A stretch of DNA of 26,037 bases from Porticoccus sp. (GCA_023263825.1 JALQUJ010000056.1:1-26037); one strand, 5' to 3'; positions 17,780 to 24,673 are shown, counted from the first letter of the stretch. Notes: a model not told the origin generated them from the sequence alone. Translations and numbers: made by a program.

Positions 17780-18748
17780 TTATTGGATATATTTTATAGA
17801 AACTGATGATGGACTTTTAATAAACACTGCTGCTTTACCTACGTAACTGCGAGAGTAATTTGTTCCCTTATACAGTCCACTTACTTTGTAGCCCACTAGG
17901 CATTGGTTAGATTTACTATCCCAAAAGTTCCTAGTTTTAGTAACCGCCCCACCATTATTAGCTATATGCCTAATTGCTGTTGATGCGCCAAGAGTATTAG
18001 TTACTAGAGCTTTTCTTGGTACTGAAAAGGCTTTTGAGCATAAAGCTTCTGCTTCTTTAGGTGAAATAGTGTTATCGCGATGGCCTAAACCGAAATACTT
18101 GTGTTCGCCGTCAGATAATTCAGAGACCATAGAAGCTAGTTTTTCTTTTTCCTTATTTTGCTTTTCACGTTCTAGCTTTTTAGCTAAATACGCTTTTTCT
18201 CGCTCAGCTTTACGTTTATCACTTTCAATCTTATCCGCAATTGAAGCGTTAACTTTATTCTTATCGGTACTTACTGAAAGGATGTAGCCTTTGACATCAT
18301 CGTTTAAATAATGATTCTCAATAAATTTTCCGCTAATACTAAAAGTAGAAGATCTTAATTGAATTTTATCAAGTTCAATTCTTTTAAAACCAAGGTTGAT
18401 TGAAATTCCATCGTCATTTAATTCAGCATTTAGTGGCTTAAATTCAATGCCATTAGCTTTTAGGGTTTTAGACTTTTTAGAGTCACCATCAAACTTTGTG
18501 CTGCTAAGTATCGGCTCAGCAAGTTCTGCGTAAACAGTTTTTCCCTCACATTTATCGCCGCATCTCTTAATGGATGAGTTGTCTAGTTGTGCATCACTTT
18601 TAATTTCGTTAATTAAAGAAAGAAGCTGATCATCATTCTCAACTTTACTAAGTGGGTTGGAGCTTTCTCCAAAGAGTATTGCCGCTAGAAAAAACAAAAC
18701 AAATAACGAAGCAAAACCAATAAATACTTTTCTGATTAAATTTTTCAT
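17780..18748 (-). CDS. Membrane-anchored protein of unknown function
   Basis: The 322-residue product is not recognised. It has one N-terminal hydrophobic segment (about 8-27), either an anchor or an uncleaved signal. Next comes a region with two Cys in KRCGDKCEGK that could form a disulphide, then beta-rich sequence (about 95-155). A highly charged helix, probably a coiled coil, lies at about 168-208. The C-terminal domain carries two more Cys (ALC near 237, NQCLVGY near 285). The topology suggests the bulk lies in the periplasm. GGA five bases before the ATG supports the start. Codon use is AT-rich compared with the kinase gene next door, which suggests acquired DNA. It lies just outside the repeats that bound the element at 18840-20297. 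Confidence 0.7.
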   Translation of the reverse strand: MKNLIRKVFIGFASLFVLFFLAAILFGESSNPLSKVENDDQLLSLINEIKSDAQLDNSSIKRCGDKCEGKTVYAELAEPILSSTKFDGDSKKSKTLKANGIEFKPLNAELNDDGISINLGFKRIELDKIQLRSSTFSISGKFIENHYLNDDVKGYILSVSTDKNKVNASIADKIESDKRKAEREKAYLAKKLEREKQNKEKEKLASMVSELSDGEHKYFGLGHRDNTISPKEAEALCSKAFSVPRKALVTNTLGASTAIRHIANNGGAVTKTRNFWDSKSNQCLVGYKVSGLYKGTNYSRSYVGKAAVFIKSPSSVSIKYIQ

Positions 18749-18839
18749 TTTTATCCATCAAAGTGAATCAGCTTACACCTTAAGTTTAATTGGTTGATTT
18801 GCAAGCCAGTAGTATTAGAAATGTGCTCAGCTATGCCTA

Positions 18840-18858
18840 TATGTGGGTGAGAACTTAT
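18840..18858 (+). repeat. Left terminal inverted repeat of the candidate element
   Basis: This reads TATGTGGGTGAGAACTTAT. Its reverse complement matches 20279-20297 at 16 of 19 positions: 9 matches, 3 differences in the middle, 7 matches. Confidence 0.55.
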
Positions 18859-18890
18859 TTTTTCTTCCTGAAAGCGTAGGATTTGCACAA

Positions 18891-18906
18891 CTTTCTAAAC
18901 AGAAAG
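18891..18906 (-). terminator. Hairpin over the end of the frameshifted gene
   Basis: CTTTCT and AGAAAG form a perfect 6-bp stem with a four-base AAAC loop. The stop codon of the restored reading frame (18895-18897, minus strand) lies inside it. It could end that transcript, although no U-tract follows on the minus strand. It could equally be the subterminal hairpin of the element. Confidence 0.4.
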
Positions 18907-19211
18907 GTTATTAGCTTGTTGATTTGATAACGGCGGTGTAGGGCGAATTGGATTTAAATCACGCTGCTCGTCGTCCTTGTCTTTGCTAACAAGTGTTGGT
19001 TGTTTGACGATTTGCGTTTTAGGTACAGCGATAGTTTTTTAACAGTTTTGGTTTTAGGCTTAGTCATCTTTTTAGCTAACGCAACAATGCTGCTACTCAT
19101 ACCTAACATAAGCTCTAATGCTGCCCATTTAGTCTCGTCGTCTGTTCGCGCTACTTCACCGCGTATTGCATTGAGTGCTTGTTGAATATCTTTAAGTGCG
19201 CTTTGGTTCAT
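18895..19211 (-). pseudogene. Small gene split by a frameshift at an A6 run
   Basis: From the ATG at 19211 the frame gives 59 sensible codons (MNQSALKDIQQALNAIRGEV at the start, helical, ending TKTVKK). It then reads into an out-of-place tail that stops at 18954. If one base is added to the A6 run (minus strand, 19040-19035), the frame continues as TIAVPKTQIVKQPTLV..., a hydrophilic, Pro-rich tail that ends naturally at 18895, giving about 105 residues. The tail has the composition of a real protein. The function is unknown. The break could be a true mutation, a sequencing error in a homopolymer, or a programmed -1 shift (A6C is the slip site known from some insertion sequences). No strong Shine-Dalgarno precedes the ATG; an in-frame GTG at 19253 is another possible start. 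Confidence 0.55.
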
Positions 19212-19254
19212 ACAGTATTTAGCGTAATGCAAAGTGCATCGATGTAAATTCACC

Positions 19255-19328
19255 AGCTCAATTCTGTAAGTACTTCAGTACGAAAAACCGTAAAGCAATT
19301 TTTTAGATTGCGGAACTGAATTTGAGCT
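19255..19328. repeat. Folded, multi-hairpin region in the element
   Basis: An outer stem pairs AGCTCA-ATTC (19255-19264) with GAATTTGAGCT (19318-19328), with one bulged base. It encloses two smaller hairpins: GTAC-TTCA-GTAC (19270-19281), and GCAAT/ATTGC (19295-19299 with 19307-19311) flanked by CCG/CGG. Together they would make a three-way, cloverleaf-like shape lying between the two minus-strand genes. It could be a rolling-circle origin, a recombination site recognised as single strand, or a small RNA. No cloverleaf with tRNA landmarks is present. Confidence 0.5.
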
Positions 19329-19361
19329 ATTCAATAAGCCATAACGCTTCAGCATCCTTGT

Positions 19362-19631
19362 TTATCTGCGCATTGCATTGCGAACTAAGCGCGCTGAATT
19401 GAGTGTGAGTACAGCGTGTTGAGGATGTGTTTGTAGCTTATTAGCATAGTGCTGCAATTTGCTTGCGCAGATAGCTAATGTACCTGTGCTTGGTGTTGCC
19501 TTTTTAAAGCGTAAAGTGCGCATATAACACTCACTTCGACATAGCCAATTTCTACTAAATTCACTCTCATTGCTAACAGCACCTATTTGCTGCAATAAAT
19601 TAAACACATCATAAATTACACTTTTGCTCAC
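19362..19631 (-). CDS. Small protein of the candidate element (possibly DUF6626-like)
   Basis: The 89-residue product is intact. The start is GTG, with a near-perfect ribosome binding site (AAAGGAG, six bases before it), which makes this a confident gene. The first half (VFNLLQQIGAVSNESEFSRNWLCRSECYMRTLRF) is helical and looks like a small DNA-binding or helix-turn-helix protein. From memory it resembles DUF6626 (a pattern of EFSR-WL-RS--Y), but I am not sure. The C-terminal part is basic. It is divergent from the HUH gene with only 57 bases between the starts. A role as regulator or replication accessory of the element is inference from position. Confidence 0.65.
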   Translation of the reverse strand: MSKSVIYDVFNLLQQIGAVSNESEFSRNWLCRSECYMRTLRFKKATPSTGTLAICASKLQHYANKLQTHPQHAVLTLNSARLVRNAMRR

Positions 19632-19649
19632 TTATTTCTCCTTTGTTGC

Positions 19650-19697
19650 TAAATAACATTACGGAAAGAACACACAGTGGAGTGCGTAATGTATTTA
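19650..19697. promoter_or_regulatory. Inverted repeat over the HUH gene start
   Basis: TAAATAACATTACG (19650-19663) is mirrored by CGTAATGTATTTA (19685-19697) with a single base indel. The right arm contains the ATG of the HUH gene (19689), and the 21-base loop contains its GGAG ribosome binding site. It may be an operator for the divergent gene pair, a Rep binding site, or an mRNA hairpin that limits translation. CGTAATG recurs at 19223-19229. Confidence 0.5.
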
Positions 19698-20186
19698 GTA
19701 GGTAATGAGCGTAGTGCGCGAATAAACGTGCAGTTATATAAAGCTGCAATTGCTGATTGGCAGAAACAGCAGCAATTTACGCTGTTTGGTACGTGCTCGT
19801 TTAAACACAATAGCTACTTAGGCAGAGAACAAAGAATTAAGGCATATAGGCGATTTTGAAATGCAGTTGATAGGCAAATACAAACAGCAAAGGCAGTTGA
19901 GAAATACAACAGACGCATAGAGCGTTTTGTATTTGAGGAAGAAGGCAAGAGTAGGCAGTTTTTACACTCACACTTTTTTTGCAAAGCAGAGAGTGCCAAA
20001 AAGTTAAAGCAAATCATCAATGCAACACAACACTTTTGGAATGAGAGGGTTGAGATGGCGGACAAGCTGTACATTGATGTGAATACAGTGGGTGATTGGC
20101 GAGAAGGCTACGGAATTAAGGAATATAGACTGGGTAGTGTTGAGCAACTGTTAGTTGAGTGTTGCTATTTGAGAGAACAGAGCTAA
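19689..20186 (+). pseudogene. HUH-type Rep-like endonuclease with in-frame TGA
   Basis: From ATG 19689 (GGAG six bases upstream) the frame runs 56 codons to a TGA at 19857-19859. It then continues uninterrupted for 108 more codons to TAA at 20184, about 165 residues in all. Three features fit an HUH rolling-circle nickase: a hydrophobic motif I-like TLFGTCSFK (about 31-39); an HxH with hydrophobic flanks, FLHSHFF (H93, H95); and a motif III-like Y141-x-x-K144 (GYGIKEY). The residue between the two His is Ser, not the usual hydrophobic one. The TGA most likely replaced a Trp TGG (RRF-W-NAVDR). This points to a recent inactivation; readthrough or a sequence error is also possible. An alternative GTG start lies at 19677. 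Confidence 0.6.
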
Positions 20187-20260
20187 CGCATTAATAAGAG
20201 GCGATGCACAAGTTTTAATGCGCTGTTTGAACGAACTGTTTGCTGATGCAGCAAGCAGTT
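20187..20260. repeat. Hairpins after the HUH gene, right end of the element
   Basis: CGCATTAA (20187-20194), beginning right after the stop codon, pairs with TTAATGCG (20215-20222). A second, very strong hairpin pairs AACTGTTTGCTG (20234-20245) with CAGCAAGCAGTT (20249-20260), 12 bp with one G-T pair and a three-base loop. The second could be a terminator for the HUH gene or a subterminal hairpin recognised by the HUH protein. The remaining bases to 20328 hold the right terminal repeat and no gene. Confidence 0.55.
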
Positions 20261-20278
20261 TCTAACTGTGCTCGAAAG

Positions 20279-20297
20279 ATAAGTTAATACCCACATA
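20279..20297 (-). repeat. Right terminal inverted repeat of the candidate element
   Basis: This reads ATAAGTTAATACCCACATA, the inverse partner of 18840-18858 with three central differences. It lies 31 bases downstream of the stop codon of the DUF2333 gene on the other strand. Confidence 0.55.
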
Positions 20298-20328
20298 ACT
20301 CCACAATATCGTCCCAATAACTTTTAAC

Positions 20329-21402
20329 CTACCCCTGCGACAACAACTCCCTTAAATCAATCAACGCCGCATTGGCCCGACTAATATAAGAGGCCATCAC
20401 CAGTGAGTGATTGGCAACAAAGCCAAAGCCACTGCCGTTGAGAATAATGGGGGGGTAAACGGCTTCTTGTGCGGCTTCTAACTCACGAATAATTTGTTGC
20501 AAGCTTCTTTGGGCATTCTTCTTTTGTAGTACTTCAGCAAAATCCACTTCTACCGCTTTGAGGAAATGAATCATGGCCCAGGTGCTACCGCGTGATTCAT
20601 AAAAAATATCATCTATTTCGAGCCAGGGGGTTTTTACCTGTACTTCTCGAGGTGTCGCTGTGGATTGTTGGCTTGCGGTATCTCCGGCCAAATCTCTATT
20701 AATTCTGCGCTGGCCCACACTGGCACTTAATCGCTGGGACAAACTGCCCAAACGGGTTTCCAATGTACCAAGCCAATAACGGAGATTGTCTGCCCGCGCA
20801 AAAAATTGTGCGTCGTACTCGTCATCATCCGTTAAGCGCGCCAGATAGTTTTCAAGGTAGGACATCCCTTCTCGATACTCTGACTCCGAGGCAGGAACAA
20901 TCCAGCTATCGTGGTCAAAGTTAAAGCGGGATTCCGCTAGTGCCAAATCCGTATCTTCGGTGGATTGTGATTGTGAACGACTGAACGCTTCACGCATGGC
21001 TTTGCTAAAATCCCGAACCTGAATTAATGCGCCGTATTCCCAATTGGGAATGTTATCCAACCAAATGCCGGGAGGTGCAATATCATTACTTAGACAACCA
21101 CCTCGCTTTTCCAACAGCACATTAACCACTTCAACCAAAGCTGCCGCTGTTGTACTCCCCACCACGACACGATCTGCCCGAGCAAGTGCATTGTCATTCA
21201 CATCAAAATGCTCAGGCTCTTCAGTCCAATACCAGCCCAGCAACAGAGTCAGCAACAAATAAACACCAACAATGGTTAGACTTATTTTCAGCCAGGGTGA
21301 ACCCTCTTCCGCTGTATATTCATCTGCCAGGGTATCTTTTAAGTCCCCTGCCTGATCAGACAGTTTGCGAGATGCCCTTTTAACCCAATCAAATCCCTTC
21401 AT
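20329..21402 (-). CDS. DUF2333 family membrane-anchored protein
   Basis: The 357-residue protein has a cytosolic N-terminus rich in charged residues. One membrane helix follows at about 38-58 (KISLTIVGVYLLLTLLLGWY), and then a large soluble, probably periplasmic part. Segments typical of DUF2333 are visible: LLEKRGGCLSNDIAPPGIWLDN, the phrase PNWEYGALIQVRDFSKAMR, DIFYESRGSTWAM, and the end GFGFVANHSLVMASYISRANAA. Length matches the family (about 340-360). The function is unknown. It follows the copper-chaperone gene by 8 bases on the same strand, so the two may share a transcript, though no functional link is known. Confidence 0.87.
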   Translation of the reverse strand: MKGFDWVKRASRKLSDQAGDLKDTLADEYTAEEGSPWLKISLTIVGVYLLLTLLLGWYWTEEPEHFDVNDNALARADRVVVGSTTAAALVEVVNVLLEKRGGCLSNDIAPPGIWLDNIPNWEYGALIQVRDFSKAMREAFSRSQSQSTEDTDLALAESRFNFDHDSWIVPASESEYREGMSYLENYLARLTDDDEYDAQFFARADNLRYWLGTLETRLGSLSQRLSASVGQRRINRDLAGDTASQQSTATPREVQVKTPWLEIDDIFYESRGSTWAMIHFLKAVEVDFAEVLQKKNAQRSLQQIIRELEAAQEAVYPPIILNGSGFGFVANHSLVMASYISRANAALIDLRELLSQG

Positions 21403-21410
21403 TTAGCCGC

Positions 21411-21917
21411 CTATTTAGCCTTTTCATTCAGCACGCTTTGTACTGGAGCAATAATTGATAGCTCCTCACAACCCTCAAAAGAAAGTGTGATGGTATGCTC
21501 CTCTCCCTCTTTCAGACTATTTTCTAGCCCGAACATCATCAAATGATAGCCACCGGGTTGTAAACTAACATTGCCCCCCGCGGGAACAACAAGCGAGTCA
21601 ACTCGGCGCATAGACATAGTGACCTTATTATCTGGCCCTGTTTTATGACGGTGCTCATGAATCTCAGCGCTACTGGCAATAGGCGATGTAACGCCAACCA
21701 ACTTACAATCTTTATCTTGATGATTATTTACTGTCATAAATGCAGCTGTCACTGCTTGACCAGGAGGCAGGCCACGAATATAAGCATCGCTCACTGTTAC
21801 ACCTTTTTTCACAACATTGCTTTTAGTCACGCTACTTTCCGCCATATCACTGTTATCACTACATGCCGATAGTGTGATAGCAACAATAAAAAAGACTAAC
21901 TTTTTACTCAAAGACAA
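21411..21917 (-). CDS. PCu(A)C-family copper chaperone, lipoprotein
   Basis: Proteins of this family bind Cu(I) in the periplasm and deliver it, for example to the CuA site of cytochrome oxidase. The 168-residue product has a lipoprotein signal ending in a lipobox (ITLSAC, C19), so it is probably membrane-tethered after Lgt action. The metal motif of His and Met residues is present: H in SAEIHEHRH, Met in KVTMSMRRV, and HLMM in GGYHLMMFGL. DAYIRGLPPGQAVTAAFMTV is also characteristic. The start is TTG, supported by AGGAG eight bases upstream. It is divergent from dsbD, and copper and thiol-redox genes are often neighbours because copper loading needs reduced Cys. Confidence 0.9.
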   Translation of the reverse strand: MSLSKKLVFFIVAITLSACSDNSDMAESSVTKSNVVKKGVTVSDAYIRGLPPGQAVTAAFMTVNNHQDKDCKLVGVTSPIASSAEIHEHRHKTGPDNKVTMSMRRVDSLVVPAGGNVSLQPGGYHLMMFGLENSLKEGEEHTITLSFEGCEELSIIAPVQSVLNEKAK

Positions 21918-22181
21918 GCTACAAACTCCTAGAATAAGATGACTGCTTAAGTGACACGACTATAACACTCTGACCAACACCAGAAAATGCTCTCGCACCC
22001 TGTAAACCGACTACGTACAATAGCACCAACCCCTAGCGGAATAAGAACTATTTATAGAGAGAAACGGCATACCACTTTATATGAACGAACAAGTAGTAAA
22101 CTGGTCTCTAACTGATAGCGCACAATACCTGCTTTAAAAAGCATCTACCCACAAACAAGAAAGAGTTTAGTTAATAATTTG

Positions 22182-23963
22182 ATGCCAAACCGACGGATTT
22201 CAACTTTTTTATCTATTTTGCTATTTACAGCACAATTATTGACTGTGCAGATACTGGCAACAGGGCCGGCTTCTGCGAATGACTTATTTCCATCATCAAG
22301 CAGTTCTAGCACACCAAACAAACCTATTGACCTGTCTCCTATTCAATTCCTCCCTGTTGAAGAGGCCTATCAACTTAACGCCCACATTAAAAACCAACGG
22401 CTGTTTTTTGAATGGATGCTGCAACCTGAGTATTACCTTTACCAGCACAGTTTCAAATTTTTTCACCCTGACGGCTCTCGATTAGATCTACCAACTGGTG
22501 TACCAAACTACAAACTCGGCAAACGCATGTACGATGAATTCTATGAAAAAGAACTGGAGGTGTATTACCACCAAACCGGCTTTAACATCCCCTGGAGTTC
22601 CAACAAAGCCAATCTCATTGTTGAATCACAAGCATGCGCTGATGCAGGACTCTGTTACCCACCACGCCGGCAGCTACTCACCATTAACAACACAACCTCT
22701 TCGGTAACGGTTACTGAGGCCAACAACCTTAATCAAGCGATAAATAGCCTTGGCACAACGCCTACAAATCAGCCCCTTATTCTAAGCAGCTTATTGCTGA
22801 TGCTGCTGTTTGCTCTGCTCGGTGGCGCTATTCTAAATTTGATGCCCTGCGTGTTTCCTGTGTTATCGATCAAAGCCCTCAGCTTAACCACCAACCACCT
22901 AAGTAAACACGGCAAACATCTTCACGGAATGGCTTACACCCTTGGTATTGTCCTCAGCTTTATGGCAATTGCCGCATTATTAATGGCACTGAGAAGTGCG
23001 GGCGAAGCCATTGGCTGGGGATTCCAACTCCAATCTCCACTTTTTGTAGGGTTGCTGGTTTATCTGTTTGTATTAATGGGACTAAGCTTTTCTGGTTTAC
23101 TGACGTTTGGTTCAAGCCTGATGAACTTGGGGCAATCAACCACTGAAGGCCACAGCCTTTCCTCTTCGTTTATGACTGGATTATTGGCCACCCTGGTTGC
23201 CAGCCCATGTACAGCACCATTTATGGGAACAGCCTTGGGCTTTGCTTTAACACAACCCACCTGGGTCGCCATGAGCACATTTGCCTGTCTTGGTTTGGGT
23301 ATGGCACTTCCACTACTGATTTTATCCTGGTGGCCAGGTATGGCAGAAAAAATGCCAAAACCTGGGATTTGGATGGAGCGCTTTAAAGAGTTCTTAGCAT
23401 TCCCCCTCTATTTAAGTGCGGTATGGTTGTTATGGGTTCTCGGCCGACAAGCAGGTAGCGATACGGTAGCTGCCATCATTTGTGGCGTGGTGTTAATACT
23501 ATTTGCACGTTGGTTGTTAAAAGTCCGTAGCGGTAAATTAAGTACGTCCCTTGCCATTTTTGCCGTTGTTATTGCTCTACTTTTACCCTGGCAAACCCAC
23601 AACAACGGCAATACCAACCAACCTTGGCAACCCTACTCCAAACAAACATTGGAACAATTGCTGGACAACCAACAAGCCGTTTTTATTAACCTAACCGCAG
23701 ACTGGTGTATCACTTGTTTAGCCAATGAAAAATTAGCCCTAAGCTCCGATCGATTCCTCGACACACTGAAGAAAAACAACATCACCTACCTAAAAGGTGA
23801 CTGGACCAATTACAACCCGGAAATCACCCGTTTGTTAAACCAACATCAACGCAGCGGCGTTCCTCTTTACCTGTTTTATCCCAAAGAATCCGAAACTCCC
23901 AGGATCCTGCCCCAGCTTTTGACAGAAAATATTGTGATAAAAGCAATATCTAGACAAGATTGA
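22182..23963 (+). CDS. dsbD: Thiol:disulfide interchange protein DsbD
   Basis: DsbD carries electrons from cytosolic thioredoxin through the membrane to periplasmic DsbC, DsbG and cytochrome c maturation proteins. All three domains and all redox cysteine pairs are present (numbered from the in-frame TTG at 22179): N-terminal domain Cys153/Cys159 in QACADAGLCYPP; transmembrane domain (about 200-470, eight helices) Cys224 in LMPCVFPVLS and Cys344 in ASPCTAPFMG; C-terminal thioredoxin-like domain Cys510/Cys513 in ADWCITCLANEK. A signal peptide covers about 1-33. Length (about 593) fits. The ATG at 22182 is preferred over the TTG directly before it; no strong ribosome binding site is visible. In many gammaproteobacteria aroQ follows, as it does here. 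Confidence 0.95.
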   Translation: MPNRRISTFLSILLFTAQLLTVQILATGPASANDLFPSSSSSSTPNKPIDLSPIQFLPVEEAYQLNAHIKNQRLFFEWMLQPEYYLYQHSFKFFHPDGSRLDLPTGVPNYKLGKRMYDEFYEKELEVYYHQTGFNIPWSSNKANLIVESQACADAGLCYPPRRQLLTINNTTSSVTVTEANNLNQAINSLGTTPTNQPLILSSLLLMLLFALLGGAILNLMPCVFPVLSIKALSLTTNHLSKHGKHLHGMAYTLGIVLSFMAIAALLMALRSAGEAIGWGFQLQSPLFVGLLVYLFVLMGLSFSGLLTFGSSLMNLGQSTTEGHSLSSSFMTGLLATLVASPCTAPFMGTALGFALTQPTWVAMSTFACLGLGMALPLLILSWWPGMAEKMPKPGIWMERFKEFLAFPLYLSAVWLLWVLGRQAGSDTVAAIICGVVLILFARWLLKVRSGKLSTSLAIFAVVIALLLPWQTHNNGNTNQPWQPYSKQTLEQLLDNQQAVFINLTADWCITCLANEKLALSSDRFLDTLKKNNITYLKGDWTNYNPEITRLLNQHQRSGVPLYLFYPKESETPRILPQLLTENIVIKAISRQD

Positions 23964-24280
23964 CGATTTTAACTACAAAGTTTTGAAACTTAATCAATCT
24001 AACAGCTAATATGCCGACATCCTGCAAGAAATCATCCTAAAAACAAATAAAGCCATTCTTCTGCCCCCTCAACAACTACAAAAAATACACAATCTAGCTA
24101 CAAACTTGTCGCGAATAGAGTCAAACATCTAAAAAAGTACAAAAAAATGGACAGTTCTTTTTTTTTGATGCAGACTGCCTTTTAGCAGGTAGCGCATAAA
24201 CAGATTGATCTCTGTACTTACTTGCTTGATTCATTGTTTGAATTACAACTTTTATCGGGGACATTACTAGGAACTCTGCT
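23964..24280. other. Gene-free stretch between dsbD and aroQ
   Basis: This is 317 bases of AT-rich sequence with no credible gene on either strand and no clear terminator after dsbD. It contains A- and T-runs (around 24130-24165) and must hold the aroQ promoter. AGGA nine bases before the aroQ ATG is its ribosome binding site. No convincing -35/-10 pair was picked out. Confidence 0.5.
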
Positions 24281-24673
24281 ATGGCAACCATTCTGGCATT
24301 ACACGGCCCCAATCTAAACTTATTGGGCACACGCGAGCCCGAAGTCTACGGCAGCGAAACCCTTGAAGATATCAATCAACGACTCACGGATATTTGTATT
24401 GGCAAAGGTCACCACCTTCAAAGCCTACAAAGTAATGCTGAGTACGAACTGATTGACCGCATCCATGATGCAAAAAAAGAAGGGGTTAATTTTATTATCT
24501 TTAATCCCGCCGCATTTACACATACCAGCATTGCCCTGCGAGATGCTCGACTAGATATCTCAGTTGCTTTCTTTTCACCGACTCTCTTTCGCCATGCTTG
24601 TATATGCTTTTTGGTTAGGAGTCCAGTGACAGAAGTCACACTAGGATACTTGTTGCCTTCGGGAGTGACATAA
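24281..24673 (+). CDS. aroQ: 3-Dehydroquinate dehydratase (type II), truncated and joined to foreign sequence
   Basis: Type II AroQ removes water from 3-dehydroquinate in the shikimate pathway. Residues 1-89 match the family closely: LHGPNLNLLGTREPEVYGS with R18 and catalytic Y23, then IHDAKKEGVNFIIFNPAAFT and HTSIALRDA. After about 24547 the reading frame continues for 41 codons (to 24673) with no resemblance to AroQ, and the conserved HLSN (catalytic His), the Arg-rich active-site end and the remaining 55 or so residues are missing. That tail is the antisense of a phage gene. The usual length is about 145-150. As it stands the enzyme would be dead. The true chromosomal copy is probably intact, with this contig joined wrongly, or the gene was broken by recombination. 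Confidence 0.85.
   Translation: MATILALHGPNLNLLGTREPEVYGSETLEDINQRLTDICIGKGHHLQSLQSNAEYELIDRIHDAKKEGVNFIIFNPAAFTHTSIALRDARLDISVAFFSPTLFRHACICFLVRSPVTEVTLGYLLPSGVT

Larger units (their letters stand above)
18840..20297. mobile_element. Candidate small HUH-type mobile element, decayed
   Basis: This is an AT-rich interval of about 1.46 kb, bounded by 19-bp inverted repeats that match at 16 positions. Inside are two minus-strand genes and one divergent plus-strand gene encoding a Rep-like HUH protein, plus several hairpins near both ends and a folded region in the middle. Two of the three genes carry inactivating changes (a TGA and a frameshift). No convincing target-site duplication flanks the repeats. 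The arrangement resembles either an integrated rolling-circle replicon or phage satellite, or an ssDNA-type transposable element. I do not recognise it as a named insertion sequence. The boundaries are inferred from the repeats. Confidence 0.5.

Noticed and set aside
18954..19034. The zero-frame tail of the small minus-strand gene as real protein
   Set aside because: The -1 frame over the same bases gives a more protein-like tail that ends at a hairpin, so the zero-frame tail is probably an artefact of a frameshift.
19857..19859. Selenocysteine codon in the HUH gene
   Set aside because: No bacterial SECIS-like hairpin was seen right after the TGA, and Trp fits the local context better.
20181..20260. 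Integron attC site or cassette array at the right end of the HUH element
   Set aside because: AGCTAAC and nearby palindromes recall attC, but there is no proper RYYYAAC/GTTRRRY pair, no integrase gene, and the gene layout is divergent rather than cassette-like.
24121..24330. Minus-strand open frame upstream of aroQ
   Set aside because: It overlaps the aroQ start, has Lys/Ser-rich low-complexity sequence and no ribosome binding site; likely noise.
24549..24673. A genuine alternative C-terminus of AroQ
   Set aside because: The 41 codons are the antisense of a recognisable phage exonuclease start and lack all AroQ motifs.
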